A DNA stretch of 64,000 nucleotides from Bacteroidia bacterium (GTDB taxonomy: Bacteria > Bacteroidota > Bacteroidia > B-17B0 > Aurantibacillaceae): contig JALHRL010000006.1 of the NCBI GenBank assembly GCA_022841465.1, positions 1-64,000 of the forward strand, read 5' to 3'. The notes beneath the pieces were generated by a model. That model had not been told where the DNA came from. It was given only the letters and a program-made list of their open reading frames with translations, and searched no databases. Both the position numbers and the translations under genes were made by a program. Position 1 is the stretch's first letter, and each line of letters begins with the position of its first letter. Positions 43,243-51,883 of this stretch are shown piece after piece.

Positions 43243-44412
43243 TTAGCTTAATTTTTGATAGGTCTGCCACCACCTGTCGGGTATTTCGTTGTTCATGGCT
43301 AAATCGTAATCCTTACTTGAGCAAGGGATTAAGGTATGCCTTTCAAATTTTAATTCTTTATGCGAAGGGTAGGGTATTTCCATCCACCACCTATCGCTTT
43401 TTTTACTTTTATAAAAATTAATATCGTACTTGTCTTCTAACACTACATGAAATCTAAGATAATCAGGGTTTGTGCGACTAGGAAAATCATTTTTTCTGCT
43501 GTAAAACCCGTCTAACAAACACCAAATCATTTGGGCCATTAAGCTGGCAGTTTTACCATTCACATCAAACTCGGGGTTAAGTTCATACAATCCAATGCTT
43601 GATAATTTATCGCTCATTCCGGCGTAACGCATCATTTGGCAAGCTTCTTCACTATACAAACCGTTTGGTGAAGCATCCGGATTAGCCGGCGCATCCGAAT
43701 TTTTTATAGAAGAAATATCAAAACTAATCATATCCGCTTGTCTAATGATGGGTTCAGATTCTTCAATTTTATCGCGAATTTGGCCTAATCTGTATACATC
43801 AAAAAATAAACGTTCCATCATTTTTAAACTCATGGGGTCTACCAAATAAGTTTGATAACCAATATTGCTGTAATTAAACAAGTAATTGGGTTGATGTAAA
43901 ATTATTTTTCCAAGGTAAGAATGGCTATGAATATCTTCTTCCGGATTACCAATATCAAAAGTACTATCAATACTTACTATGTTTATGGTTTGCTCTAAAT
44001 CTTTATATCCTAAAAACTGCGCGTACGTTAAATCTTGTGAGCCACCAATTATTACCGGTAAAATGTTTTTTCTTACCAAGGCATCAATACACGTTTTTAA
44101 GGCAAAATAAGTATCTTCTGTACTATGGCCGGGTTTAATATTTCCAATATCTGCAACTTTTGCATTAAACTCTCCGGTAAATAATTGATACAAATGCTTT
44201 CTAACGGCATTGGCAGCATACTCGCATCCTTTATTGTTTTCTGAATTACGGCTTTCTTCAACTCCAAAAATAACAATGTGCACATTTTCAAGTTCAGGAA
44301 AATCTTCGCCTTCTTTAAAAATGGTAAAGGTGTTACCCAGTTGTAAAGGATTAGTGCATTGGTTTAATAAATTTTCGTCAACCGGACTGAAAAAAGTAGA
44401 GATGTCGTTCAT
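43243..44412 (-). CDS. Formimidoylglutamase-like ureohydrolase-fold protein with altered metal motifs
   Basis: A 389-residue ureohydrolase-fold protein, a conserved Bacteroidota group usually annotated formimidoylglutamase (histidine degradation). The three motifs that normally supply the Mn2+ ligands read VIIGGSQDLTYAQF where GGGHE is expected, VSIDSTFDIGN where DAHxD is expected, and SFDISSIKNSDAPANPDASP where DxDxxDP is expected. The first motif's His and most of the second set are thus missing. From memory the same substitutions occur throughout this branch, so it may not be an active ureohydrolase. The C-terminal 70 residues (RFHVVLEDKYDINFYKSKKS, DRWWMEIPYPSHKEL) are an extension typical of the group. 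Confidence 0.8.
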   Translation of the reverse strand: MNDISTFFSPVDENLLNQCTNPLQLGNTFTIFKEGEDFPELENVHIVIFGVEESRNSENNKGCEYAANAVRKHLYQLFTGEFNAKVADIGNIKPGHSTEDTYFALKTCIDALVRKNILPVIIGGSQDLTYAQFLGYKDLEQTINIVSIDSTFDIGNPEEDIHSHSYLGKIILHQPNYLFNYSNIGYQTYLVDPMSLKMMERLFFDVYRLGQIRDKIEESEPIIRQADMISFDISSIKNSDAPANPDASPNGLYSEEACQMMRYAGMSDKLSSIGLYELNPEFDVNGKTASLMAQMIWCLLDGFYSRKNDFPSRTNPDYLRFHVVLEDKYDINFYKSKKSDRWWMEIPYPSHKELKFERHTLIPCSSKDYDLAMNNEIPDRWWQTYQKLS

Positions 44413-44545
44413 CTTTAAAAAAATATATCATTAAAATTAAAGATTACATAAGGGATTAATTTGAAAAAGCCAATAACATATTAATACTGCATTGTTAATT
44501 TGTTTAGGGTTTAGTAAAGGTATTTAAGTGCTAAATACCGTAAAT

Positions 44546-45910
44546 ATGTTTAAATTTTTAACTAGCATTCAGCCACTGCTTATATATTCACCTAAAATTA
44601 GCTCCAGATTAAAATACATTACAGATGTATTGTTTAAAAATGTTTCCGGAATAGATTGTAGAGTTGAGGATGATATAGAATTGTTTAAACAATACACAGG
44701 CCCAAAATTAAATTATTCAGATGTTGCTATAGAACACAGTATACAAATTATACCTCATACCATTTTGTTTGATTATGGAGTAAAAGATTATTTGATAGAA
44801 ATACACAGCAACGATGTTTATGAAAAATATTTTTTTAAAAACAACAAAGGGAATTTACCATTTGATTTGTTAGGTGCTTCTTTTTGGTTAATTAGCAGAT
44901 ACGAAGAGTATTTACCCTTTAAAGCCAATAAGTATAACATGTTTGATTACAGAAGCAGCTTAGCTTGGCAAAATAATTTTATAGAGAAGCCCTTGGTAAA
45001 CATTTGGCTTTTAGAATTACAAAAACTAATAAAGAAACAATTTCCTCAAGTAGAATTTAAAAAACAAACATTTCAATATGTACCAACTATTGATATAGAT
45101 AACGTATATAAGTATAAACACAAGGGTTTTGTAAGAACATTGGCGGGTTTTATAAATAGTATTTTAAAAGGAAATTTTCCGGAAATTAAAAACCGTATTA
45201 ATACTGTTTTTTTTAGTAAGCAAGATGAATACGATTGCTATCATTATTTAATTGAAATAAATAAAAAGTATAAAAAAAGTGCAATTTATTTTTTTCTTTT
45301 GGGAGACTATGGCATAAACGACAAAAACCATTCTGCCAGTAATCTTAAATTTCAACAGTTAATAAAGCATTTAGCAGATTATGCCCAAACAGGTATCCAT
45401 CCTTCCTTTGCATCTAATTTTAAACAACAACAATTGAAAATTGAAATTGTACGTTTATCAAATATTACGCACAAAGAGGTAATAAATTCTCGTCAACATT
45501 ATGGAATGCTTCAGTTTCCGAATACCTACCAAAGCCTTATTGGCGGCGGAATTTTAAATGATTATAGTTTGGGTTATTCGCAAGTGATAGGATATAGAGC
45601 TAGTATTTGCTCAAGTTATAAATGGTATGTAATAGGTGAAGAAACAGTAACCAATTTAACCTTAAATCCCTACTGCATAAATGATGTTGCCTTAAAGAAA
45701 GCATCAAAAAACAATGAAGATTTAATGAAAGAAATTGTAACGAAACATATTAAATGGTATAAAGATTTTGGAGGTAAATTAATTAGCGTTTTTCATAATG
45801 ATATACTGGGAAATACTACTGAAGGTCTTATATGGCGAAGGTTTTACGAACATTGTTTAGAAGCTTCTAAAGATGAAGGCTCTTGTAATGGGTTGAATGC
45901 TTCTCAATAA
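44546..45910 (+). CDS. Polysaccharide deacetylase family protein (DUF7033-type N-terminus)
   Basis: About 455 residues from the ATG at 44546; a GTG at 44528 is the only upstream alternative. The N-terminal 180 residues are a lead domain (PFDLLGASFWLISRYEEYLP, the usual mark of this group). The deacetylase part has VPTIDIDNVYKYKH (metal Asp), GIHPSFASNFKQQQ (His motif) and ISVFHNDILGN. The expected role is N- or O-deacetylation of a surface polysaccharide or related glycan. It lacks a clear signal peptide. It is divergent from the ureohydrolase-like gene with about 130 bases between them. Confidence 0.83.
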   Translation: MFKFLTSIQPLLIYSPKISSRLKYITDVLFKNVSGIDCRVEDDIELFKQYTGPKLNYSDVAIEHSIQIIPHTILFDYGVKDYLIEIHSNDVYEKYFFKNNKGNLPFDLLGASFWLISRYEEYLPFKANKYNMFDYRSSLAWQNNFIEKPLVNIWLLELQKLIKKQFPQVEFKKQTFQYVPTIDIDNVYKYKHKGFVRTLAGFINSILKGNFPEIKNRINTVFFSKQDEYDCYHYLIEINKKYKKSAIYFFLLGDYGINDKNHSASNLKFQQLIKHLADYAQTGIHPSFASNFKQQQLKIEIVRLSNITHKEVINSRQHYGMLQFPNTYQSLIGGGILNDYSLGYSQVIGYRASICSSYKWYVIGEETVTNLTLNPYCINDVALKKASKNNEDLMKEIVTKHIKWYKDFGGKLISVFHNDILGNTTEGLIWRRFYEHCLEASKDEGSCNGLNASQ

Positions 45911-46015
45911 TTTTAATAAGTTGCTGAAAAAAAACTGCAATTTTTTAATAATTATAACCACAAATTATTGCTAAAATCTCCATATTTGAGTATTATTGCA
46001 TAAATTTTTTAAGAA

Positions 46016-46360
46016 ATGGCAGAGTTACACGTTTTGGGAATTAACTTTATTGAAATAAACACTCAACAAGAGCTTGAGTTTACATACAAACCTGAAGTAC
46101 CTAAGTTACAATTAGTTGGAACACTTTTAATTGCTGAAAGCGAAGATGAAGAAGAGGGTGTTTTGTTTCTTACTCAAAAACAATTAAACCAATTAATTGC
46201 AAATAAAGACATTGATTTGAAGCTTTTGGAAGATCGTTGGTACCTTAATAAACCACTAACCAAAGAGCAAGTTAAAAAAATTGGTTTGGTTGATATTGAT
46301 GCGAATTATATGGGCGATGCTGGTGAACTTAAATGTTACGAAGCAATAAGCGTAAACTAA
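46016..46360 (+). CDS. Small acidic protein of unknown function
   Basis: A 114-residue acidic protein of alternating strands and helices (LHVLGINFIEINTQQELEFT, LVGTLLIAESEDEEEGVLFL, TQKQLNQLIANKDIDLKLLE). No signal peptide, no cysteine pair, one Cys near the end. I do not recognise it. Its stop directly abuts the stop of the convergent gene. Confidence 0.6.
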   Translation: MAELHVLGINFIEINTQQELEFTYKPEVPKLQLVGTLLIAESEDEEEGVLFLTQKQLNQLIANKDIDLKLLEDRWYLNKPLTKEQVKKIGLVDIDANYMGDAGELKCYEAISVN

Positions 46361-47035
46361 TTACCATTCAGCAGGACCAAATCGTTTACTTACTTTATGT
46401 TCCGGAAACAGTTGATAAAACAGTTGGTCGGGCCAAAACAGCGCTTTTACGCTAAACGTTGGCGAAAATAATTTATCGGAAGTTTTCTTGTAGTTTCTTA
46501 AAACAAATCGCTGCGCAATATCTCCGCCTGCACCAAGCCATTTAAATATTTTAAATTGTATGGTAATACCTGGTTCGTATAGCAACAAAAAGTGTTTAGG
46601 GTCTTTGTTATTTATATCATATTTTGTTTCTTTCTGAAACCACGATGCTCCTGCGCCCACTTGTATAGGAACGCTTAATTGCCAACGCTTGGTGCGATGA
46701 AAAACAAAATCTATATAATAACACAAATAGGCTAATTTTAAATAACGTATGCTTTCTTCCATTTCACCATTAAAATTTCTTACCAGCGTTGAAGTTTGCA
46801 AATTAGTTTTTAGCCAACTTACTCCACCACCCATTCTTAATCTGCGCTTATATGCAATTCCTAATCGCACACCTGAAATTTCTATTAAATTGGTTTTATA
46901 TACACTAAACCGCGATTCAAAACGCGCATCAATTCCCGATTTGCTTTTAAAAATAAGATTTAAAGAATCTAAAAATTGCGCATCGGTATTTTTGCAATAA
47001 AAAAGAAATATAGTTATGTAAAATATTTTCTTCAC
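46361..47035 (-). CDS. Exported outer-membrane-like protein of unknown function
   Basis: About 224 residues from the GTG at 47035, chosen because the following sequence is a signal peptide (KKIFYITIFLFYCKNTDA); a TTG three codons earlier is the alternative. The body has alternating strands typical of a small outer-membrane barrel (VYKTNLIEISGVRLGIAYKR, LAYLCYYIDFVFHRTKRWQL, PIQVGAGASWFQKETKYDIN, TFSVKALFWPDQLFYQLF). No family name can be given. It is divergent from recG. Confidence 0.68.
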   Translation of the reverse strand: MKKIFYITIFLFYCKNTDAQFLDSLNLIFKSKSGIDARFESRFSVYKTNLIEISGVRLGIAYKRRLRMGGGVSWLKTNLQTSTLVRNFNGEMEESIRYLKLAYLCYYIDFVFHRTKRWQLSVPIQVGAGASWFQKETKYDINNKDPKHFLLLYEPGITIQFKIFKWLGAGGDIAQRFVLRNYKKTSDKLFSPTFSVKALFWPDQLFYQLFPEHKVSKRFGPAEW

Positions 47036-47127
47036 TCCTAACAAAAATACGTGTATAACTAATAAACGCTTAATTTTAATAATAATTGTTTCAACAGGGT
47101 TCTTGTCGTAATTTTAGTTTTTATAAG

Positions 47128-49224
47128 GTGCTTGATACAGCTATTGAATATTTAAAAGGAATTGGTCCTTTACGCTCCGAATTACTTAAAAAAGAGTTGG
47201 GCGTTTTTACCTTTCGCGATTTGTTACATCATTACCCATTTCGGTATATCGATCGTACCAAATTTCATACTATTAAAGGAATTGCCGATGAATCTACCCC
47301 CGTTCAATTAAAAGGTGTAATAGAAAGTATTCAAATGATCGGGGAGCGCCAAAGCAAAAGATTGGTTGCTCAATTTAAAGATGCTACCGGAATAATTGAG
47401 TTGGTTTGGTTTAAGGGCCATAATTGGATGGCACAAAAAATTAAAATTGGCGAGGTTTATATTGTTTATGGAAAACCAACTTTATTCAAAAATCGCTTTA
47501 ATTTAGCACATCCTGAAATTGATTCTTTGTTTGAATACGAACAAAGTCAGCCTTCTGCATTTCAACCGGTTTATCATTCAACCGAAAAGTTAAGGGTAAA
47601 AGGATTAGATAGCACCGGAATAAGAAAATTATTGAAACATTTATTTACGCAAATTAATCATAACCATATTACAGAAAATTTATCAGAAGATTTACGTTCA
47701 GATTTTAAGTTGATTCACAAATTTGCAGCATTGCATCAAATACATTTCCCCGACAGTTCCTCCAATTTTAAAGCGGCAGAGTTTAGATTAAAATTTGAGG
47801 AATTATTTTATGTTCAATTACGTTTACTGAAATTAAATTTAGTTAGAACCAACACCATTAAAGGTTTTGTGTTTTCAAAAGTGGGTAAACTGTTTAATGA
47901 TTTTTATACCCACGCACTACCGTTTGAATTAACCAACGCACAAAAAAGAGTGATTAAAGAAATAAGAACAGATGTTGGCAGCGGAAAACAAATGAGTAGA
48001 TTAGTGCAAGGTGATGTTGGCAGCGGAAAAACCCTGGTTGCATTAATGAGCATGTTGCTTGCTGTTGATAACGGCTTTCAGGCATGTATGATGGCACCAA
48101 CAGAAATATTGGCGCAACAACATTTTCAAACCTTTAAAGAATTATTAGGTATGTTGCCAATTAATGTTGAACTGCTAACTGGCTCCAGCACTACCAAAGA
48201 ACGAAGAAGAATTTTAGCCGGTATAGCTTCCGGAGAAATAGAAATTTTAATTGGTACTCATGCCTTAATTGAAGATAAAGTTATTTTTAAAAACCTGGGA
48301 TTTGTTGTGATTGATGAACAACATCGTTTTGGTGTTGAACAGCGATCTAAACTTTCACGAAAAAACACTCAGCCTCCGCATGTGTTAATTATGACCGCAA
48401 CGCCAATACCGCGTACTTTAGCCATGACCTTATACGGCGATTTAGATACAAGTATTATTGATGAATTACCGCCCGGAAGAAAACCAATTAAAACCATGCA
48501 TTTTATGGAATCGCAACGTTTACGTTTGTTTGGTTTTATGAAAGAACAAATTGCTTTAGGCAGACAGGTGTATGTGGTTTATCCTTTAATTCAGGAAAGT
48601 GAAAAAATGGATTATCAAAACTTGCAAGAAGGCTACGATAATTTAGCAGTTGAATTTCCAATTCCAAAGTTTCAAATTAGTATTGTGCACGGTAAACTTC
48701 CAAACGAACAAAAAGAATTTGAAATGCAACGCTTTATTAAAGGTGAAACGCAAATAATGGTAGCAACAACAGTAATTGAAGTAGGTGTAAATATTCCAAA
48801 TGCAAGTGTAATGGTAATAGAAAGTGCCGAAAGATTTGGATTGTCGCAATTACATCAATTAAGAGGAAGAGTAGGGCGCGGCGCAGAACAATCGTATTGC
48901 ATTTTAATGACCGGTTATAAGTTAGGGCAGGATAGCAGAACCAGAATGGAAACAATGGTAAGAACCAATGATGGCTTTGAAATTAGTGAAGTTGATTTAA
49001 AATTACGCGGCCCCGGTGATATTGAAGGAACACAACAAAGCGGTGTGGTTGATTTAAAGCTGGCAGATTTAGCAAGAGACGGACAAATATTACAAATGGC
49101 ACGCAATGCGGCTAAACAAATATTAGAAGAAGACCCAGAATTAAATTCAATTACGCACGCCCCGCTAAAAAACCAACTACACGAAATTTACAAAAACCGA
49201 CCCGATTGGAGCAAGGTGGGGTAG
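47128..49224 (+). CDS. recG: ATP-dependent DNA helicase RecG
   Basis: A 698-residue helicase that drives branch migration at stalled forks and Holliday junctions. The N-terminal wedge begins LDTAIEYLKGIGPLRSELL and includes the OB-type region. Helicase motifs: LVQGDVGSGKTLVALMSMLL (Walker A), VVIDEQHRFGVEQRSKLS (DExH), MTATPIPRTLAMTLYGD, then IMVATTVIEVGVNIPNASVM and HQLRGRVGRGAEQSYCIL. I chose the GTG at 47128 because family proteins start near this point; the frame is open upstream to a TTG at 47086. The full C-terminal region (FEISEVDLKLRGPGDIEGTQ) is intact. Confidence 0.94.
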   Translation: MLDTAIEYLKGIGPLRSELLKKELGVFTFRDLLHHYPFRYIDRTKFHTIKGIADESTPVQLKGVIESIQMIGERQSKRLVAQFKDATGIIELVWFKGHNWMAQKIKIGEVYIVYGKPTLFKNRFNLAHPEIDSLFEYEQSQPSAFQPVYHSTEKLRVKGLDSTGIRKLLKHLFTQINHNHITENLSEDLRSDFKLIHKFAALHQIHFPDSSSNFKAAEFRLKFEELFYVQLRLLKLNLVRTNTIKGFVFSKVGKLFNDFYTHALPFELTNAQKRVIKEIRTDVGSGKQMSRLVQGDVGSGKTLVALMSMLLAVDNGFQACMMAPTEILAQQHFQTFKELLGMLPINVELLTGSSTTKERRRILAGIASGEIEILIGTHALIEDKVIFKNLGFVVIDEQHRFGVEQRSKLSRKNTQPPHVLIMTATPIPRTLAMTLYGDLDTSIIDELPPGRKPIKTMHFMESQRLRLFGFMKEQIALGRQVYVVYPLIQESEKMDYQNLQEGYDNLAVEFPIPKFQISIVHGKLPNEQKEFEMQRFIKGETQIMVATTVIEVGVNIPNASVMVIESAERFGLSQLHQLRGRVGRGAEQSYCILMTGYKLGQDSRTRMETMVRTNDGFEISEVDLKLRGPGDIEGTQQSGVVDLKLADLARDGQILQMARNAAKQILEEDPELNSITHAPLKNQLHEIYKNRPDWSKVG

Positions 49225-49266
49225 TTAATAATCGCAATAATTCTTATTGGATTTAATCGAAATGCT

Positions 49267-49412
49267 GCGCCCGGGATTGAGCGGAAAGCCTTGCGAAGTA
49301 ATTTGCGTAATGTTTGAGCAACGAGGAGGCTACGCTTTTTCAGCGTAGACCCCGCAGTGCTTCAAACATAGCAAAGAACAAGTAAGCTTGAAGTGAAAGC
49401 ACGAAAAGGCGC
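49267..49412. ncRNA. Nested stem-loop intergenic element, possible dispersed ncRNA/repeat
   Basis: A set of nested pairings: GCGCC/GGCGC (49267-49271 with 49408-49412), TTGC and ATGTTTGA with TCAAACAT and GCAA (49303-49317 with 49362-49373), GCA/TGC, and an inner hairpin CTACGCT/AGCGTAG (49330-49336 with 49342-49348). It is GC-richer than its surroundings and sits between convergent recG and the thioesterase gene. The text CCCGGGATTGAGCGGAAAGC resembles elements I recall from many Bacteroidota intergenic regions, possibly the Flavo-1 RNA class, but I cannot confirm that. Confidence 0.55.
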
Positions 49413-49448
49413 CCAAATAATAGAAATAATTTTTTCAGGAATTCCTAA

Positions 49449-49877
49449 TTAATAACCTGCTTTTGAAGCATCGTAAGCGTTAAAGGTACCAATGGCTTTT
49501 GCAATTAGTTGGTTATTTCTGTTTACTGATTTTATCTCGCACTCAATTATTAAAATTCTTTTTCCTTTTTGTATAACTTTTGCTTCTGCTATCAAATCAT
49601 CATTAAGTAAAGCAGGAGAAAGAAAATTTATTTTGTATTCAATGGTACTCACCACTTTGTTTTCTGTATGCACTAAAGATAAGCCTGCTACTCCCAGCGC
49701 AGCATCTGCCAAAGAGGAAACTAAACCTCCGTGCGCAGCATTGGGTGTAGCTAAATGTTCTGTTTTTACTTTTAAAAAATAATGTATTATACCGGGTTCT
49801 TTTATTTCAAAACACATACCAATAAGTTTACCAAAATGGTTTTGTGCAATGTATTTTTCAATTAAATTATTTTCCAT
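49449..49877 (-). CDS. PaaI-family hotdog thioesterase
   Basis: A 142-residue hotdog-fold acyl-CoA thioesterase. The conserved helix is NAAHGGLVSSLADAALGVAG with the Asp in SLADAA placed for catalysis as in PaaI-type enzymes; the strand ending KVVSTIEYKINFLSPALLND follows it. The acyl substrate is unknown. The start overlaps the end of murQ by 11 bases, so it is the last gene of the six-gene operon. Confidence 0.9.
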   Translation of the reverse strand: MENNLIEKYIAQNHFGKLIGMCFEIKEPGIIHYFLKVKTEHLATPNAAHGGLVSSLADAALGVAGLSLVHTENKVVSTIEYKINFLSPALLNDDLIAEAKVIQKGKRILIIECEIKSVNRNNQLIAKAIGTFNAYDASKAGY

Positions 49878-50688
49878 TTTTTAAGTAAGCTTCTGTAGCT
49901 TTTCTAACGCTGCCTTTTTCTAACAATAATTTTTTTGCTGCTTCGTAATCTTGCATTCCGGTGTTTTTCATCAGCATTTGTGTTCCTCTGTCAACCAATT
50001 TGTTGTTGCTTAGTTGCATGTCAACCATTTTGTTTCCCTTTACTCGCCCTAGTTTTATCATTACAGAAGTAGAAATCATGTTTAAAACCAATTTTTGTGC
50101 AGTACCACTTTTCATACGAGTAGAGCCTGTAACAAATTCGGGACCCACCACAACTTCAATAGGGTACTTTGAGTTTTTAGCCACATCACTATTTAAATTA
50201 CACGTTATGCAGCCGGTTAAAATATTATTTTCATTGCATTTTTTTAAAGCACCTACAACATAAGGCGTAGAACCGCTTGCTGCAATTCCAATTACAAAAT
50301 CGTTTTGGGTAATATTATTTTCCTGTAAATCTTTCCAGCCTTGGTTTATGTCATCTTCAGCAAATTCCACTGCTTTTCTTATTGCAGTATCGCCACCTGC
50401 AATTAAGCCAATAACTCTACCATGTTCAATGCCGTATGTAGGAGGGCATTCGCTGGCGTCTACAATCCCTAATCTTCCGCTTGTGCCGGCACCTAAATAA
50501 AACAAACGCCCGCCGTTTTGCATTTTATGTAAAACAGCAGTAGTTAAACTTTCAATTTGTGAAATTGCTTTTTCTATTGCAAGCGGAACTGTTTTATCTT
50601 CTTTGTTCATATTCAACAACAAATCATGAATACTCATGTTTTCTAAGTTGTTGTAGTACGAATCGGATTCTGTTGTTTTTTGTGTCAT
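49867..50688 (-). CDS. murQ: N-acetylmuramic acid 6-phosphate etherase
   Basis: Cleaves the lactyl ether of MurNAc-6-phosphate to give GlcNAc-6-phosphate and D-lactate in peptidoglycan recycling. The sugar isomerase (SIS) domain shows GGRLFYLGAGTSGRLGIVDA, then SECPPTYGIEHGRVIGLIAG with the catalytic Glu, VIGIAASGSTPYVVGALKKC and VTGSTRMKSGTAQKLVLNMI. The length of 273 residues is normal. It begins on the last base of the ppa stop. Confidence 0.94.
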   Translation of the reverse strand: MTQKTTESDSYYNNLENMSIHDLLLNMNKEDKTVPLAIEKAISQIESLTTAVLHKMQNGGRLFYLGAGTSGRLGIVDASECPPTYGIEHGRVIGLIAGGDTAIRKAVEFAEDDINQGWKDLQENNITQNDFVIGIAASGSTPYVVGALKKCNENNILTGCITCNLNSDVAKNSKYPIEVVVGPEFVTGSTRMKSGTAQKLVLNMISTSVMIKLGRVKGNKMVDMQLSNNKLVDRGTQMLMKNTGMQDYEAAKKLLLEKGSVRKATEAYLKNGK

Positions 50689-51308
50689 TATTTAATTAAT
50701 TCTTTATAGTCTTGCATACTACATTTTATAACTTCCAATGCTTCCTTTTGCCCATAAATACTTGCTATTTCAACTTTATTCAGGGTTTCTTCTCCCGGTA
50801 TATTTTTATAGGTTAAAAAATAATGTTTCAATCTATTTACAATACTTGCCGGGCATTCTGAAATATCTTTTAGTTTACCATAAATTTCATCTTGTTTTAA
50901 TACTGCTATAATTTTATCATCGGCTTCTTCTTTATCTATCATTCTAAATCCACCAATTGGAATTGCTTCTAAAATAATATCTCCCGATGTAATAATTCTT
51001 TCTGTAATAACACAAATATCTAATGGGTCGCCATCTCCTTTTGAAATAACTGCTGTGCATTTTTGTCTTGCGAAAGCTGCAATATTATTCCCGCAATAAG
51101 TTTGAGGAATAAAGCCATAAAGAGCAGGGGCGTAGTTAGAAAATTTTTGGGGTCTGTCTACTTTTCTGTATCCCGTTGTTTTATCAATTTCATATTTAAC
51201 GGTGTCGGTAGGAACCATTTCAATATAAGCAATAACCTGTTCGGGTGCTTTTTCTCCAATATGTATACCGTGCCAAGGATGCGGCTTGTATATTGGGAAA
51301 CGACTCAT
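50688..51308 (-). CDS. ppa: Inorganic pyrophosphatase
   Basis: A soluble family I pyrophosphatase of 206 residues. The opening HPWHGIHIGEKAPEQVIAYI, the substrate segment KYEIDKTTGYRKVDRPQKFS, YGFIPQTYCGNN and the metal signature GDGDPLDICVI with its three Asp are all visible, as is IDKEEADDKIIAV. It hydrolyses pyrophosphate made by biosynthetic reactions such as aminoacyl-tRNA synthesis by the HisS encoded in the same operon. The start overlaps the upstream gene by 4 bases. Confidence 0.94.
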   Translation of the reverse strand: MSRFPIYKPHPWHGIHIGEKAPEQVIAYIEMVPTDTVKYEIDKTTGYRKVDRPQKFSNYAPALYGFIPQTYCGNNIAAFARQKCTAVISKGDGDPLDICVITERIITSGDIILEAIPIGGFRMIDKEEADDKIIAVLKQDEIYGKLKDISECPASIVNRLKHYFLTYKNIPGEETLNKVEIASIYGQKEALEVIKCSMQDYKELIK

Positions 51309-51883
51309 TTTAAATATTTATTTATTAAATAAAAAAACACAATAATAGATACCAATGAACAAACTAAAATAATAATAGATTGATTAGTGGAAGGTAATTC
51401 ATTTCTGTTGTTAGCGTTGGGTTTATTATCGGGATTTAAGGTACGATGCAATCCTAAACTATCCATTAAAAATTTAACTTCATCGTCGTATGAATTACCA
51501 TAAGTTACAGCATAATAATCTTCTTTGGCTTGCGCTATAAATTTTCTGCTTCTGCTGCACCAATCCATCATGGCATTATCTATTTGTTTATAGCGCGAGT
51601 AAATAATCCATTCTTCCCCAACATTAAAACCAACAGAACAGGGGTCTTTACAATCAAACATTATTTTAAACTCCGGGTAAGCATTTCCTTTGTATAAATC
51701 TATAATTTCAAACAAAGCCTCTCCCGGTTTATCATTGCAGGTTACAGTTGATTTTACTTTGCCTCTGAAAATAATTTCGTATTTGTTACATTCGGCTTTT
51801 CCTAATTTTGTTAATGGGCATTGACAAGCTTCAGAAATAGCACTACTTAAAAGAAAGAACAATATAATTACTAATTTTTTCAT
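51305..51883 (-). CDS. TIMP/NTR-like exported protein with a C-terminal TM anchor
   Basis: A 192-residue protein with a signal peptide (MKKLVIILFFLLSSAISEA) after which the mature chain would begin Cys20-Gln-Cys22, the CxC start typical of TIMP/NTR domains. Further cysteines are at ECNKYEIIFRGKV, TVTCND, FDCKDPCSVG and WCSRSR. After about residue 165 a single TM helix (SIIILVCSLVSIIVFFYLI) anchors it, with a short basic tail. The role is unknown. It lies between hutH and ppa, overlapping both neighbours by 1-4 bases, which is unusual company for such a protein. Confidence 0.72.
   Translation of the reverse strand: MKKLVIILFFLLSSAISEACQCPLTKLGKAECNKYEIIFRGKVKSTVTCNDKPGEALFEIIDLYKGNAYPEFKIMFDCKDPCSVGFNVGEEWIIYSRYKQIDNAMMDWCSRSRKFIAQAKEDYYAVTYGNSYDDEVKFLMDSLGLHRTLNPDNKPNANNRNELPSTNQSIIILVCSLVSIIVFFYLINKYLK

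Noticed and set aside
47042-47049. A TATTTTTG -7 match on the minus strand near the outer-membrane-like gene
   Set aside because: It lies 7 bases before the chosen GTG start and would give a leaderless transcript; chance matches are common in AT-rich DNA.
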